NCBI RefSeq assembly: GCF_009184635.1
Contig: NZ_WELI01000010.1
Coordinates: 1 to 64,000, forward strand
Source: Rudanella paleaurantiibacter
GTDB taxonomy: Bacteria; Bacteroidota; Bacteroidia; Cytophagales; Spirosomataceae
Direction: 5' to 3'
Length of the DNA stretch: 64,000 nt
The stretch's first letter is position 1. Each line of letters starts with the position of its first letter. A model generated the notes under the pieces. The model was not told where the DNA came from and made no database searches. It saw only the letters and a program-made list of their open reading frames with translations. Both the position numbers and the translations under genes were made by a program. Of the stretch, positions 1 through 7,582 are shown piece by piece.

Positions 1-110
1 ATTTTAACCGCTTGAAACAGTATCGCCGGGTAGCAACTCGCTACGAAAAAACAGCCAGCAGCTTCTTGGCGATGGTTCATCTGGCTTCAAGTATGATTTT
101 GTTGCTCTGA
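1..110 (+). mobile_element. IS5-family transposase, C-terminal end only (truncated by window edge)
   Basis: Reading from base 3, 35 codons and a TGA stop (108-110) encode the end of a transposase. The pattern RRVATRYEKTA, then SFLAMV, LAS and a hydrophobic end is typical of the C-terminus of IS5-family (IS427/ISL2-like) DDE transposases. The catalytic residues and the rest of the element lie left of the window. No terminal inverted repeat can be assigned because the other end is missing; the right end should fall shortly after base 110, and a CTAG at 133-136 could be part of a target site. The 90 bases between this stop and the galactokinase stop hold nothing else I recognise. Confidence 0.8.
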
Positions 111-201
111 TTGTCCACACACTCTAGTCGAGGACTATTAAACGTTGGACTTTAGAAAGCGGCATAACCGAACGGCCCGGCAAACGTTCACCGTTTACCC
201 T

Positions 202-1371
202 CTACACCGTACCCGTTGGTATGAGGTGTGTGCCATTTTGAACCTGGCAGGTATGAATCAGCGTTTCGGTGCCTGTGCGCGCCCGGAACTGCTCCAGCAT
301 GGTGTTGGTGAAGGTTTCGAGTGCCTCGGCCCGGACCAGATTGATCGTGCAACCGCCAAAACCTCCGCCCATCATGCGGGCTCCGAGTACTCCCGGCACC
401 GTGCGGGCAATATCGACCAGCGTGTCCAGTTCAGGGCAGCTTACCTCGTACCAATGGCTCAACCCCTCATGTGATCCGTACATTAGTTGCCCGAATGCCT
501 CGAGATTACCGGCGTCTAAGTGACCCACGGCGCTCAGAAGCCGTTCGTTTTCCTGCACCACATACGCACAGCGCCGGTAAAGCAGGGGCTCTTGGTCGCG
601 TAGTTGGGCGTCGAGCATGTCCATGGTTACGTCGCGGAGGCTGTGAATAGCGTCGCCGTACGCAGCCCGAACGATTCGGACCCCGGCCTCGCACTCGGCC
701 CGGCGGGTGTTGTATTCCGATGCCGCCAGTGAATGTTTCACCCGTGAGTCGCAGAGAACAATCCGAATACCCTCCATTTGCAAGGGAGCGTAGGCGTATT
801 CGAGCGAACGGCAGTCGAGTTTAATAACATGGTTGGCCCGCCCCATCATGCTCGCAAACTGATCCATGATACCGCACTGCACGCCCACAAACCGGTTTTC
901 GGCCCGCTGCGTTAGCTTCACCATGTGCAGGCGGTCCGTTTGGTCGTGGTTGTATAGGTGGTCAAGGGCGAGGGCGACGCCATTTTCGAGAGCCGCCGAC
1001 GACGATAAGCCTGAGCCAATCGGGATAGTACCACCAAAAACGATGTTCATACCGCCTACCGGCAAACCGGCCTGCGCAAACTCGTTCACAACGCCCAAGA
1101 GATAATCGGCCCAGGAGTTTGTTTTCTGGAGGGCCGTAACCGAACCGGTAAATGTCTCGTTCAGGTCGGCAGCTACCAGGTGCAATTGGTCATCGGGGCG
1201 GGGGCCTACAGCCAGATAAATCGCTTTATCGATGGCGGCCGGTAACACAAATCCTTCGTTGTAATCGGTATGTTCACCAATCAGATTTACCCGGCCGGGC
1301 GAGCAGATAAGGGTTGGATGGGCGTTGAACCGGGCTATGAATGCCTCGCGGAGCGTGTGGGTCAATTCCAT
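202..1371 (-). CDS. galK: Galactokinase
   Basis: Phosphorylates alpha-D-galactose to galactose 1-phosphate with ATP, the first step of the Leloir pathway, in the cytosol. The protein is 389 residues, normal for the family. All three GHMP-kinase signatures are present: GRVNLIGEHTDY at 26-37, the glycine/serine-rich ATP loop PIGSGLSSSAALE near 120-130, and the C-terminal MMGGGFGGCTINLV. I chose the ATG at 1371 (MELTHTLREAF); an in-frame extension of 20 residues upstream (to 1431) is not galactokinase-like. No galT, galE or mutarotase follows inside the window, because the left neighbour is an insertion-sequence end that may have separated galK from its partners. Confidence 0.95.
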   Translation of the reverse strand: MELTHTLREAFIARFNAHPTLICSPGRVNLIGEHTDYNEGFVLPAAIDKAIYLAVGPRPDDQLHLVAADLNETFTGSVTALQKTNSWADYLLGVVNEFAQAGLPVGGMNIVFGGTIPIGSGLSSSAALENGVALALDHLYNHDQTDRLHMVKLTQRAENRFVGVQCGIMDQFASMMGRANHVIKLDCRSLEYAYAPLQMEGIRIVLCDSRVKHSLAASEYNTRRAECEAGVRIVRAAYGDAIHSLRDVTMDMLDAQLRDQEPLLYRRCAYVVQENERLLSAVGHLDAGNLEAFGQLMYGSHEGLSHWYEVSCPELDTLVDIARTVPGVLGARMMGGGFGGCTINLVRAEALETFTNTMLEQFRARTGTETLIHTCQVQNGTHLIPTGTV

Positions 1372-1536
1372 GGGGAGGGAAGGGAAAGGACACAAAAAAA
1401 GGCAAATCGAATGTCTCACCGCTACGACCACCTACCCTTGCTTCGGTCAAGACCTGGGGGATTCAGCGGGAGCTGGTAGCACCGATTTGCCGATGCAAAC
1501 ATACACCAATTTTCGGGGTTTGTAAAGGTCTCGTTG

Positions 1537-1544
1537 TACTTTTG
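1537..1544 (+). promoter_or_regulatory. Bacteroidota-type -7 box (TACTTTTG) for the TPR lipoprotein
   Basis: TACTTTTG fits the Bacteroidota sigma-A -7 consensus TAnnTTTG and lies about 50 bases before the likely start codon. A TTTG occurs upstream at 1519-1522, but its spacing (14) is shorter than the usual 19, so only the -7 element is supported. Confidence 0.45.
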
Positions 1545-1591
1545 TGATTGTTTGGACCCGGTTTTTTGGTGTTTAAACCGAAAAACCATTG

Positions 1592-2329
1592 ATGATCAAG
1601 TTAATAATGAATCTAAAAAATACATGGTACGCAGGCTGTATTCTGCTTTTGCTGCAAGCCTGCACGTCGTCGGACGCGTATCTCGAACAGGGGCGGGCAC
1701 TCCTGAAAGAAGGTAAAACCCGTGAAGCCATTGCGGCCCTGAATGGGGCAGTGGAGGCTGATGAAGAAAATGCTGAAGCCCTGAACACGCGGGGTGTCGC
1801 GTATTTCGAGCAGAAAGAGTACAGTAATGCCCAGCTTGATTACGATCAGGCCATACAGGTGGCCCCCAACTTTTACCGGCCTTATTACAACCGGGCTTTG
1901 CTCAAAATAGCCCAAAACGATCTGGAAGGGGCCCTGAAAGATTACTCCGATGCCATTCGGCTCGTGCCCGATACGGCGCGTTTGGCCAGTTCGGATCTGT
2001 ATCTGAACCGGGGGCAGCTGTTTGCCACCCAGAGTCAGGTGCAGCCCGCTATTACCGACTTTACGAAAGCCATTGAGTTAAATCCCAAAAATGCCCTGGC
2101 CCTGTACAATCGGGGGAATCTGTATTTCAACCAGAAAAATTTGCCGGGCGCTCTGGCCGACTTTCAAAAATCAGTCGAGGCTGATCCGGCATTTGGGAAG
2201 GCGTTTTATGGCCTGGGACTGGCTCAGCTGCTCAACAATCAGCGCGATGCCGCTTGTTTGAGCCTCAAGCAGTCTAAACAGCTGGGGTATGCTGATGCCG
2301 TCAATGCCGTTGCGCAGTATTGTCCTTAA
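1592..2329 (+). CDS. TPR-repeat lipoprotein
   Basis: A predicted lipoprotein of about 245 residues: a hydrophobic leader ending in LLLLQAC (lipobox) is followed by tandem tetratricopeptide repeats with the usual A-x-Y-N-R-G-x and P/NPK-A-L-Y-N-R-G patterns, about five repeats covering most of the mature protein. TPRs form a superhelical scaffold for protein-protein contacts, so the likely role is assembly or scaffolding at the cell envelope, but no partner can be named. Starts are possible at 1592 (ATG) or 1607 (ATG, MNLKNTWY); both give a usable signal peptide. An in-frame TTG lies just upstream at 1589. Divergent from galK. Confidence 0.8.
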   Translation: MIKLIMNLKNTWYAGCILLLLQACTSSDAYLEQGRALLKEGKTREAIAALNGAVEADEENAEALNTRGVAYFEQKEYSNAQLDYDQAIQVAPNFYRPYYNRALLKIAQNDLEGALKDYSDAIRLVPDTARLASSDLYLNRGQLFATQSQVQPAITDFTKAIELNPKNALALYNRGNLYFNQKNLPGALADFQKSVEADPAFGKAFYGLGLAQLLNNQRDAACLSLKQSKQLGYADAVNAVAQYCP

Positions 2330-2425
2330 TCGTGAAAGGCTAGCGTATAAAATGGAGTAGGTGAGCCGGTTTTTTGTGCTTCTTTCCTTAGTCCGAGTAC
2401 TTGAATTTCTTTACCGTACATCCTT

Positions 2426-2770
2426 ATGTTGAAATCACTTTCCATCGTTTTTGCGCTATTGTTTGCCCTGTTCGCTGGGTTTCAGTACAATGACCCCGAC
2501 CCCGAACTCTGGATACCTATTTATGGGCTGGCGGCCGTAGCGAGTGTCATGGCTCTGTTTGGCACCGGCCGACCCTGGTTCTTCTGGCTGATGGCGGCCA
2601 TGTACGTAGTGGCGGCTGTGTATCAGTGGCCTCCGCATTTTGAGGGCTTCTTGCTCGACGAGATGGGTATGAAAACGCTTAATATCGAGTTGGCCCGCGA
2701 ATCGGGTGGCCTGGGTATCTGCGCTGTTGCTATGGGGGTGCTCGGGTGGCTGGTTCAGAAAAAAGGATAA
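2426..2770 (+). CDS. TMEM220-family small membrane protein
   Basis: 114 residues with about four hydrophobic segments. The conserved FQYNDPDP motif after the first helix, the short WIPIYG loop, and the ELARESGGLG segment before the last helix match the transmembrane protein 220 family, known from bacteria and animals and without a defined biochemical function. It lies 96 bases after the TPR lipoprotein on the same strand and ends before a strong terminator, so the two could form a short transcription unit. No enzyme motif is visible. Confidence 0.75.
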   Translation: MLKSLSIVFALLFALFAGFQYNDPDPELWIPIYGLAAVASVMALFGTGRPWFFWLMAAMYVVAAVYQWPPHFEGFLLDEMGMKTLNIELARESGGLGICAVAMGVLGWLVQKKG

Positions 2771-2788
2771 ACTATACGTATTCGCACG

Positions 2789-2820
2789 AAAAAAGGGGCT
2801 GATTCATCAGCCCCTTTTTT
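2789..2820. terminator. Bidirectional terminator
   Basis: Stem AGGGGCTGAT / ATCAGCCCCT with a 2-base loop, flanked by six A on the left and six T on the right. It serves both the TMEM220-like gene (plus) and the convergent GlsB-like gene (minus). Confidence 0.9.
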
Positions 2821-2844
2821 CGTGTATGCTATATGCTCAGTTGG

Positions 2845-3102
2845 TTACACCGTTCGGCGACTTCCTTTAATCAGGGCGGCAATACCTAGAATAATGACAG
2901 CACCTACAAAGGCGGTCAGAATCCGGTCGAGGATACCGCTGGCACCCGTCGTGAACGTGTTACCGAAAATCCAGCCACCAATTAAACCACCAATGATACC
3001 GAGAAGGATCTGGGTTAACAGAGAGAACGAAAACCGCTTGAAAACGAGGTCGGCCAGCCAACCGGCAATGGCACCAACCAGAATGGAGATTAAGAAGCTC
3101 AT
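2845..3102 (-). CDS. GlsB/YeaQ/YmgE family stress-response membrane protein
   Basis: 85 residues with three hydrophobic, glycine-rich helices: AIAGWLADLVFK, then the LLGIIGGLIGGWIFG segment, then AFVGAVIILGIAALI. The G-x-x-G-x-L-A pattern and length match the transglycosylase-associated (GlsB/YeaQ/YmgE) family of inner-membrane proteins, often stress-induced and of unknown molecular function. Despite the family name no transglycosylase residues are present. It stands alone between a bidirectional terminator and pgeF; pgeF is co-directional upstream, with an 81-base gap. Confidence 0.85.
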   Translation of the reverse strand: MSFLISILVGAIAGWLADLVFKRFSFSLLTQILLGIIGGLIGGWIFGNTFTTGASGILDRILTAFVGAVIILGIAALIKGSRRTV

Positions 3103-3183
3103 GACTTTATTAACGTTGAGAGTTGAATCGTTACCCTGCCATAGGGTAATCTACCGTTAAGAACGGTCGAGTTATCGAAATGT

Positions 3184-3948
3184 TTAAGATTTTAAGCCAA
3201 TTACCGCCATTAATCGGCCGGTTTGCCCGTTTTCGTACCGGTGCGAAAAATAATCTTCATTATTCAGTACGGTCGAATAGGTTGATAGGGCAATTTGGGC
3301 CGTTGGAATGCCGAAATTGGTTAATTGACGGGTGTTTGCTGAGCGCAGATTGACAAATGTCCGTTGGGTAAATTCATCGACCCGCTTAAACTCCGGGGCA
3401 AATTTCTCGGCAACTTCGGGGCCTACTTCAAACGATGTTTCGTCGATGCACGTACCCACGTACGCGTAGCAGTCGCCGGGGCGGGTGCCATATTGCTGCT
3501 GCATGGTTTCAAGCGTGAGCCGAACCAGCTCGGCCACGGTGCCTTTCCAGCCCGCATGAATGGCGGCAACCGCTTTGTTCTTGCCATCATATACCAGAAT
3601 AGGCACGCAGTCGGCAATGCTTACGGCTACGTACAGGTCCGGTTGGTTCGTCATAAGGGCATCGTACCCGTCGTAACGGCCCGGTTGGGTAGCTTCCAGA
3701 ATTTCCTTACCATGCACCTGATGCGAGGTAGCAACCCGTTCGGGGTTAATACCTAAGGCCGAAAAAAAACGGAGCCGGTTTTCTTCGACAAAGCGCGGGT
3801 TGTCGGCTGTATTCAGGCCCAGATTGAGCGATTGGTAGGGAGCCGGGCTGACGCCCCCATGCCGTGTACTCTCGGCCGCGATGAGTGTTGAAAACGAGCT
3901 GAACAGGGCAGGTGCCCGAAATAGGGGCTTTTCGGAGGTTGAGAACAT
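3184..3948 (-). CDS. pgeF: Peptidoglycan editing factor PgeF (purine nucleoside phosphorylase / laccase-domain protein)
   Basis: 254 residues of the YfiH/DUF152 fold. In E. coli PgeF removes wrongly incorporated serine-containing muropeptide precursors; relatives (FAMIN, YlmD) act on purine nucleosides. Zinc-site motifs are visible: SHQVHG (about 80-85), ADCVPILVYD (about 112-121) and AAIHAGWKG (about 128-136), which carry the His, Cys and His ligands, followed by the VGTCIDETSFEVG segment and the C-terminal FSHRYENGQTGR. Substrate choice cannot be decided from sequence. Start ATG at 3948; the next gene diverges from it. Confidence 0.88.
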   Translation of the reverse strand: MFSTSEKPLFRAPALFSSFSTLIAAESTRHGGVSPAPYQSLNLGLNTADNPRFVEENRLRFFSALGINPERVATSHQVHGKEILEATQPGRYDGYDALMTNQPDLYVAVSIADCVPILVYDGKNKAVAAIHAGWKGTVAELVRLTLETMQQQYGTRPGDCYAYVGTCIDETSFEVGPEVAEKFAPEFKRVDEFTQRTFVNLRSANTRQLTNFGIPTAQIALSTYSTVLNNEDYFSHRYENGQTGRLMAVIGLKS

Positions 3949-4050
3949 AAAAAAGGAAACCGTTGGCTCAGGTAAACAGACAGATTACCGTTCGTGTTCC
4001 GAAATAAACCGCTTATGTACTTTGTAATGCAAGGTACTGTCTACGGCCTA

Positions 4051-4058
4051 TATCTTTG
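4051..4058 (+). promoter_or_regulatory. -7 box (TATCTTTG) for the small secreted protein
   Basis: TATCTTTG matches TAnnTTTG and lies 40 bases before the start codon at 4099, a sensible leader length. No TTG is found at the standard 19-base spacing upstream (nearest at 4022-4024). Confidence 0.45.
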
Positions 4059-4098
4059 TATCGTCAATAAGGCAAAAAACAACAACTACTATACGCAC

Positions 4099-4506
4099 AT
4101 GAAAACGTTCATCAAATCGCTCGCACTGGCCCTGACCCTGGGTGTTGTATCATTCGCCAACGCTACCGCTGCTCCCGAAAAGCCCGGCAAAAAAAGCAAA
4201 GCCGATCGCTTTGCCGATTACCAAACGGCCGTTTACCCGTCAACGAGCCAATCCGTGATTAACGTCATGCTGGAAAAAGGCGAAGGTGGCCCAGTCCATA
4301 TCAGCTTCAAAAATAAGGCGGGCGAGACGATGGCCGTGCAAACGGTAGGTCGTAATAAAGACCGGGTCTCGTTGAAGTTCCGTGTGAACGAACTGCCCGA
4401 CGGTCAGTACTCGGTTGAGGTATCGAACGGTCGGGATGTGACCTCAAAACAAGTTACTATCACTACGCGTCCTGAGGCTTCGCCCCGTACGATTGTCCTG
4501 GAATGA
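4099..4506 (+). CDS. Small secreted protein with a C-terminal beta-sandwich-like region
   Basis: 135 residues starting MKTFIKSLALALTLG with a clear signal peptide (cleavage near ANATAA). The mature part is lysine-rich at first, then has alternating strands: VINVMLEKGEGGPVHISF, KNKAGETMAVQTV, LKFRVNELPDGQYSVEVSNG and a final VTITT. The pattern of G-E-x-M, then L-P-D-G-x-Y-x-V-E-V resembles sorting- or adhesion-type beta-sandwich domains found in many Bacteroidota exported proteins (DUF3244-like), but I cannot name the family with certainty. The ATG at 4099 is preferred to one 105 bases upstream, since the signal peptide begins here and a promoter box lies between them. Confidence 0.7.
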   Translation: MKTFIKSLALALTLGVVSFANATAAPEKPGKKSKADRFADYQTAVYPSTSQSVINVMLEKGEGGPVHISFKNKAGETMAVQTVGRNKDRVSLKFRVNELPDGQYSVEVSNGRDVTSKQVTITTRPEASPRTIVLE

Positions 4507-4518
4507 GCTGGTTACTAA

Positions 4519-4556
4519 CGCATAAAAAAAGGGCCGTCAGGCCCTTTTTTTATGCG
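4519..4556. terminator. Terminator with 17-bp stem
   Basis: CGCATAAAAAAAGGGCC pairs with GGCCCTTTTTTTATGCG around a 4-base loop. The T run inside the right arm terminates the plus-strand gene; the A run on the left could also serve the minus-strand dioxygenase. Confidence 0.9.
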
Positions 4557-4645
4557 TTGAAGCAAACGTATTCAGTGGGGCGTTAGCTGAATGACAATCG
4601 TTCAGGTTTAACTACTGGCACGTTGCCAAAAAAGTAAACCGTGCA

Positions 4646-5602
4646 CTATTGACCATCCCCAACGGCCCGGCCCCAGTTCTGGAGTTCATCGGGAGTCCAT
4701 AAATCCGGGAAGAAAAACCGTTGTTGCTCCACGGGAGGCAGGTACCGTTGCCAGTTGGTGCCGCCGGTAGCCGCAACTGCTTCGGGGGTTTTGTGTAGGT
4801 AGCGCACCGCCGACCGCAGGTGCGACAGCTTCCACCGCACATTGACCCGCTGATCGAAGTCACGGAGCTCGCGGGCGAGGGCGTCGGTTTGTTCGCCTTT
4901 TTCACGCAGGGCCAACCAGCAGGCGTACAAATTGCGCGACTGGTACTCCGTGGCCAGCCGTACGAGCGAATCACCGTATTTTTTCTCGAACTGTTTTAGG
5001 GTCAGTGTCTTTTGTTGGGTGGCCAGTTCGGTAGCTCCCTGCTTCCAGTAAATAAACTCGTACAACTGGTCGAGTGGAGCGTCGGTCGGAATAGGGGCGG
5101 TTGGGCTGAGCAGGTTCCGAAAATGGGTCGACATGATTTCGATGTGCCGGAACTGCACCGACTGAAACCCGCTCGACGGCAGCAGGGCCATTCGGAATTT
5201 CAGAAACTGGTCTTTGTCCATGCCCTCAACCATAATCGCAAATGACTGCTCCAGAATGGCAAAATAGCGATTGATCCGCTCCATCCGTTCGGTAAAAAAA
5301 TCGGCGGTCAGAGCCGGATGGTAGCCGATCTGCGTCAGCTCGTGCTTCACCAGTTTAAAGTACAGCTCGGTGATCTGGTGATACGTGATAAAAATCAGCT
5401 CGTCGGGGTAGGCTGTTCTCGGATTCTGAAGCGAGAGCAGGGTTTCAAGGTGTACGTAGTCCCAATACGTGAGGTAATCGGCTTGCAGCAGTCCGTCGAG
5501 GTAGGAAGTCATATCCTGCCCCATGGCGGCATATTTTTCGGAAAGTTGATGAAGTTTCTCCACCAGTTCGGGGTGGAGTTCGGTATCCTGTGGTAAAGGC
5601 AT
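4646..5602 (-). CDS. kynA: Tryptophan 2,3-dioxygenase family protein
   Basis: Heme enzyme that opens the indole ring of L-tryptophan to N-formylkynurenine, first step of the kynurenine route. 318 residues, close to bacterial family members. Key positions line up with the well-studied enzymes: FITYHQITELYF carries the distal His four residues after the conserved Phe; the substrate-pocket Phe and carboxylate-binding Arg sit in QFLKFR before LLPSSGFQS; the proximal heme His is in WKLSH; and the ATGGTNWQRYL loop follows. No other kynurenine-pathway gene is adjacent; the aldehyde dehydrogenase next door is divergent. The C-terminus after this loop is short. Confidence 0.87.
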   Translation of the reverse strand: MPLPQDTELHPELVEKLHQLSEKYAAMGQDMTSYLDGLLQADYLTYWDYVHLETLLSLQNPRTAYPDELIFITYHQITELYFKLVKHELTQIGYHPALTADFFTERMERINRYFAILEQSFAIMVEGMDKDQFLKFRMALLPSSGFQSVQFRHIEIMSTHFRNLLSPTAPIPTDAPLDQLYEFIYWKQGATELATQQKTLTLKQFEKKYGDSLVRLATEYQSRNLYACWLALREKGEQTDALARELRDFDQRVNVRWKLSHLRSAVRYLHKTPEAVAATGGTNWQRYLPPVEQQRFFFPDLWTPDELQNWGRAVGDGQ

Positions 5603-5759
5603 ACGGTAATTGCAGGACGGTTAATACGGGTAAAGGTAGTTTTTTTACACCATCGATCGTGAACTAATTTAGGTCGCTGTCTTTATAGTAAGAACCTGAA
5701 ATTCGAGTCGATTCTGTCCCAATCCAGCCCGGTCTCGTCAGGTAAACCTGAATAATTAC

Positions 5760-7388
5760 ATGAACATTACCCAATCACAACTGTCGGCGGCTTTTCCGGC
5801 CCTCGACCAGATCCCGAGTGCCTACCAGTTTGAACCTCTCCACCAGCGTGAGTATCTGATCAACGGTCAGATGCGGGCGTGGGATGGCCCAACGGTCGAT
5901 GTGTTGTCGCCAGTTATGCTCCGTCAGTCGGATGGTACGCTGGAGCGACCCGTTATTGGCAGTTACCCCGTAACGACCGATACCCAGGCGCTCGAAGCCC
6001 TTGATGCGGCCGTGACGGCCTACAACAATGGCCGGGGTGAGTGGCCCACCATGAGTGTAGCGGACCGGATCAGCTGCATGCAGAATTTTGTGGGTCGTAT
6101 GATCGAGCAGAAAGAACAGGTGGTGAACCTGCTCATGTGGGAGATCGGTAAAACGCTGGCCGATTCGACAAAAGAATTCGACCGGACCGTACAGTACATC
6201 TACGATACCATCGATGCCCTGAAAGACGTTGACCGGGCCGGCTCGCGATTCGAAATCACGGAGGGGATCATTGGGCAGATTCGCCGTTCTCCGCTCGGGG
6301 TTGTGTTGTGTATGGGGCCATTCAACTACCCGCTCAACGAAACCTACACGACGCTTATTCCGGCAATCCTGATGGGTAATACTATTTTGTTTAAGCCACC
6401 CAAGCACGGTACGCTCCTGCATTATCCGTTGTTGGAAGCGTTCCGGTCGTGTTTCCCCGCCGGGGTTGTCAATACCATTTACGGCCGGGGCGCATCCGTG
6501 GTGCCGGCCCTGATGCAGTCGGGCAAAATCAATGTGCTCACCCTGATCGGGTCGAGCCGGGTGGCCGATAGCCTGAAGAAAATGCACCCCAAGAGTAACC
6601 GGCTCCGGGCGGTGTTGGGCCTCGACGCTAAAAATGCGGCCGTGGTTTTGCCCGATGCCGATCTTGACCTGACCGTGAAAGAGTGCATTCTGGGTACCCT
6701 TTCGTTTAATGGGCAGCGTTGCACTGCGATTAAGATAATTTGGGTGCATCGGTCGGTGGCCGATGCGTTTCTCGAGAAGTTCAGCGAGGCTGTCAATGAG
6801 CTGAAGTTTGGTATGCCCTGGGAAAAAGGGACGAACATCACCCCCTTGCCCGAACCGCAAAAACCCGACTACCTGACCGAGTGCATTGCTGATGCCAAAG
6901 CGCAGGGCGCGCGGGTTGTCAATGCCGGGGGCGGAACGGGCGCAGGTTCACTGTTCTACCCCGCTGTGGTGTACCCCGTTGCCGAAGGTATGAAACTCTA
7001 CCGCGAGGAGCAGTTTGGGCCAGTGGTCCCCATTGTACCGTTCAACGATGTGGAGCAGCCAATTGAGTACATTATCTCGTCGGATCACGGGCAGCAGGTT
7101 AGCCTGTTTGGTTCCGACCCCGATGAGTTGGCCCGCCTGATCGATCCGTTGGTGAATCAGGTGAGCCGGGTAAACCTTAATGCGCAGTGTCAGCGTGGCC
7201 CCGATACGTTCCCGTTCACGGGCCGGAAAGATTCGGCAGAAGGTACGTTGTCAGTCGAAGATGCTCTGCGGGCGTTTTCAATCCGAACCGTAGTAGCTAC
7301 TAAAGACACTACGGCCAACAAGGCAATTGTGAACCAGATTATTCGGGAGCACGAGTCGAAATTCCTGTCGACGAACTTTATTTTCTAG
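5760..7388 (+). CDS. NADP-dependent glyceraldehyde-3-phosphate dehydrogenase-like aldehyde dehydrogenase (GapN type)
   Basis: 542 residues. Aldehyde dehydrogenases oxidise aldehydes to acids; the GapN group makes 3-phosphoglycerate and NADPH directly from glyceraldehyde 3-phosphate. Visible features are GPFNYP with the catalytic Asn (189), the nucleotide-site Lys in FKPPKH (212), the nucleophile Cys in FNGQRC (321) and the QRGPDTFPFTGRKDS segment near 475-490 typical of GapN-type enzymes. The usual general-base motif ELGGK is LGLDAK here (286-291), so the Glu position is Gly and the nearest acid is Asp289. That may be normal for this subgroup. Monocistronic, with its own terminator. Confidence 0.8.
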   Translation: MNITQSQLSAAFPALDQIPSAYQFEPLHQREYLINGQMRAWDGPTVDVLSPVMLRQSDGTLERPVIGSYPVTTDTQALEALDAAVTAYNNGRGEWPTMSVADRISCMQNFVGRMIEQKEQVVNLLMWEIGKTLADSTKEFDRTVQYIYDTIDALKDVDRAGSRFEITEGIIGQIRRSPLGVVLCMGPFNYPLNETYTTLIPAILMGNTILFKPPKHGTLLHYPLLEAFRSCFPAGVVNTIYGRGASVVPALMQSGKINVLTLIGSSRVADSLKKMHPKSNRLRAVLGLDAKNAAVVLPDADLDLTVKECILGTLSFNGQRCTAIKIIWVHRSVADAFLEKFSEAVNELKFGMPWEKGTNITPLPEPQKPDYLTECIADAKAQGARVVNAGGGTGAGSLFYPAVVYPVAEGMKLYREEQFGPVVPIVPFNDVEQPIEYIISSDHGQQVSLFGSDPDELARLIDPLVNQVSRVNLNAQCQRGPDTFPFTGRKDSAEGTLSVEDALRAFSIRTVVATKDTTANKAIVNQIIREHESKFLSTNFIF

Positions 7389-7434
7389 CCAACTTTCGCT
7401 TTTGTACACGGCCTGGTTGTTGACTGGGTAAATC

Positions 7435-7466
7435 AAAGCCGCTCCGTTACGTAGGAGCGGCTTTTT
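7435..7466 (+). terminator. Terminator of the aldehyde dehydrogenase
   Basis: AAAGCCGCTCC pairs with GGAGCGGCTTT around an 8-base loop, followed by T. The same stem sequence recurs at 10100-10139, on the other side of the ATPase gene. Confidence 0.9.
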
Positions 7467-7582
7467 ATATTGGCTATAAATTACCCCGTTTATAGGTAAA
7501 TAAGACGGATAGATAGGGTGCCCGGCGAACCAATTTTGTTAATATTAGCCGACAAATCCCCCCTTCGACGTTTGTAGAGGTT

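Noticed and set aside
4646-5602. Possible loss of the distal His in the tryptophan dioxygenase (YPDE instead of HHDE)
   Set aside because: The distal His is the one in FITYHQ, four residues after the conserved Phe, and it is present; the HHD position is not the heme-pocket His.
5775-6860. Long minus-strand open frame (361 codons) opposite the aldehyde dehydrogenase
   Set aside because: It lies entirely on the antisense of a clear, complete enzyme gene and its residues show no family pattern.
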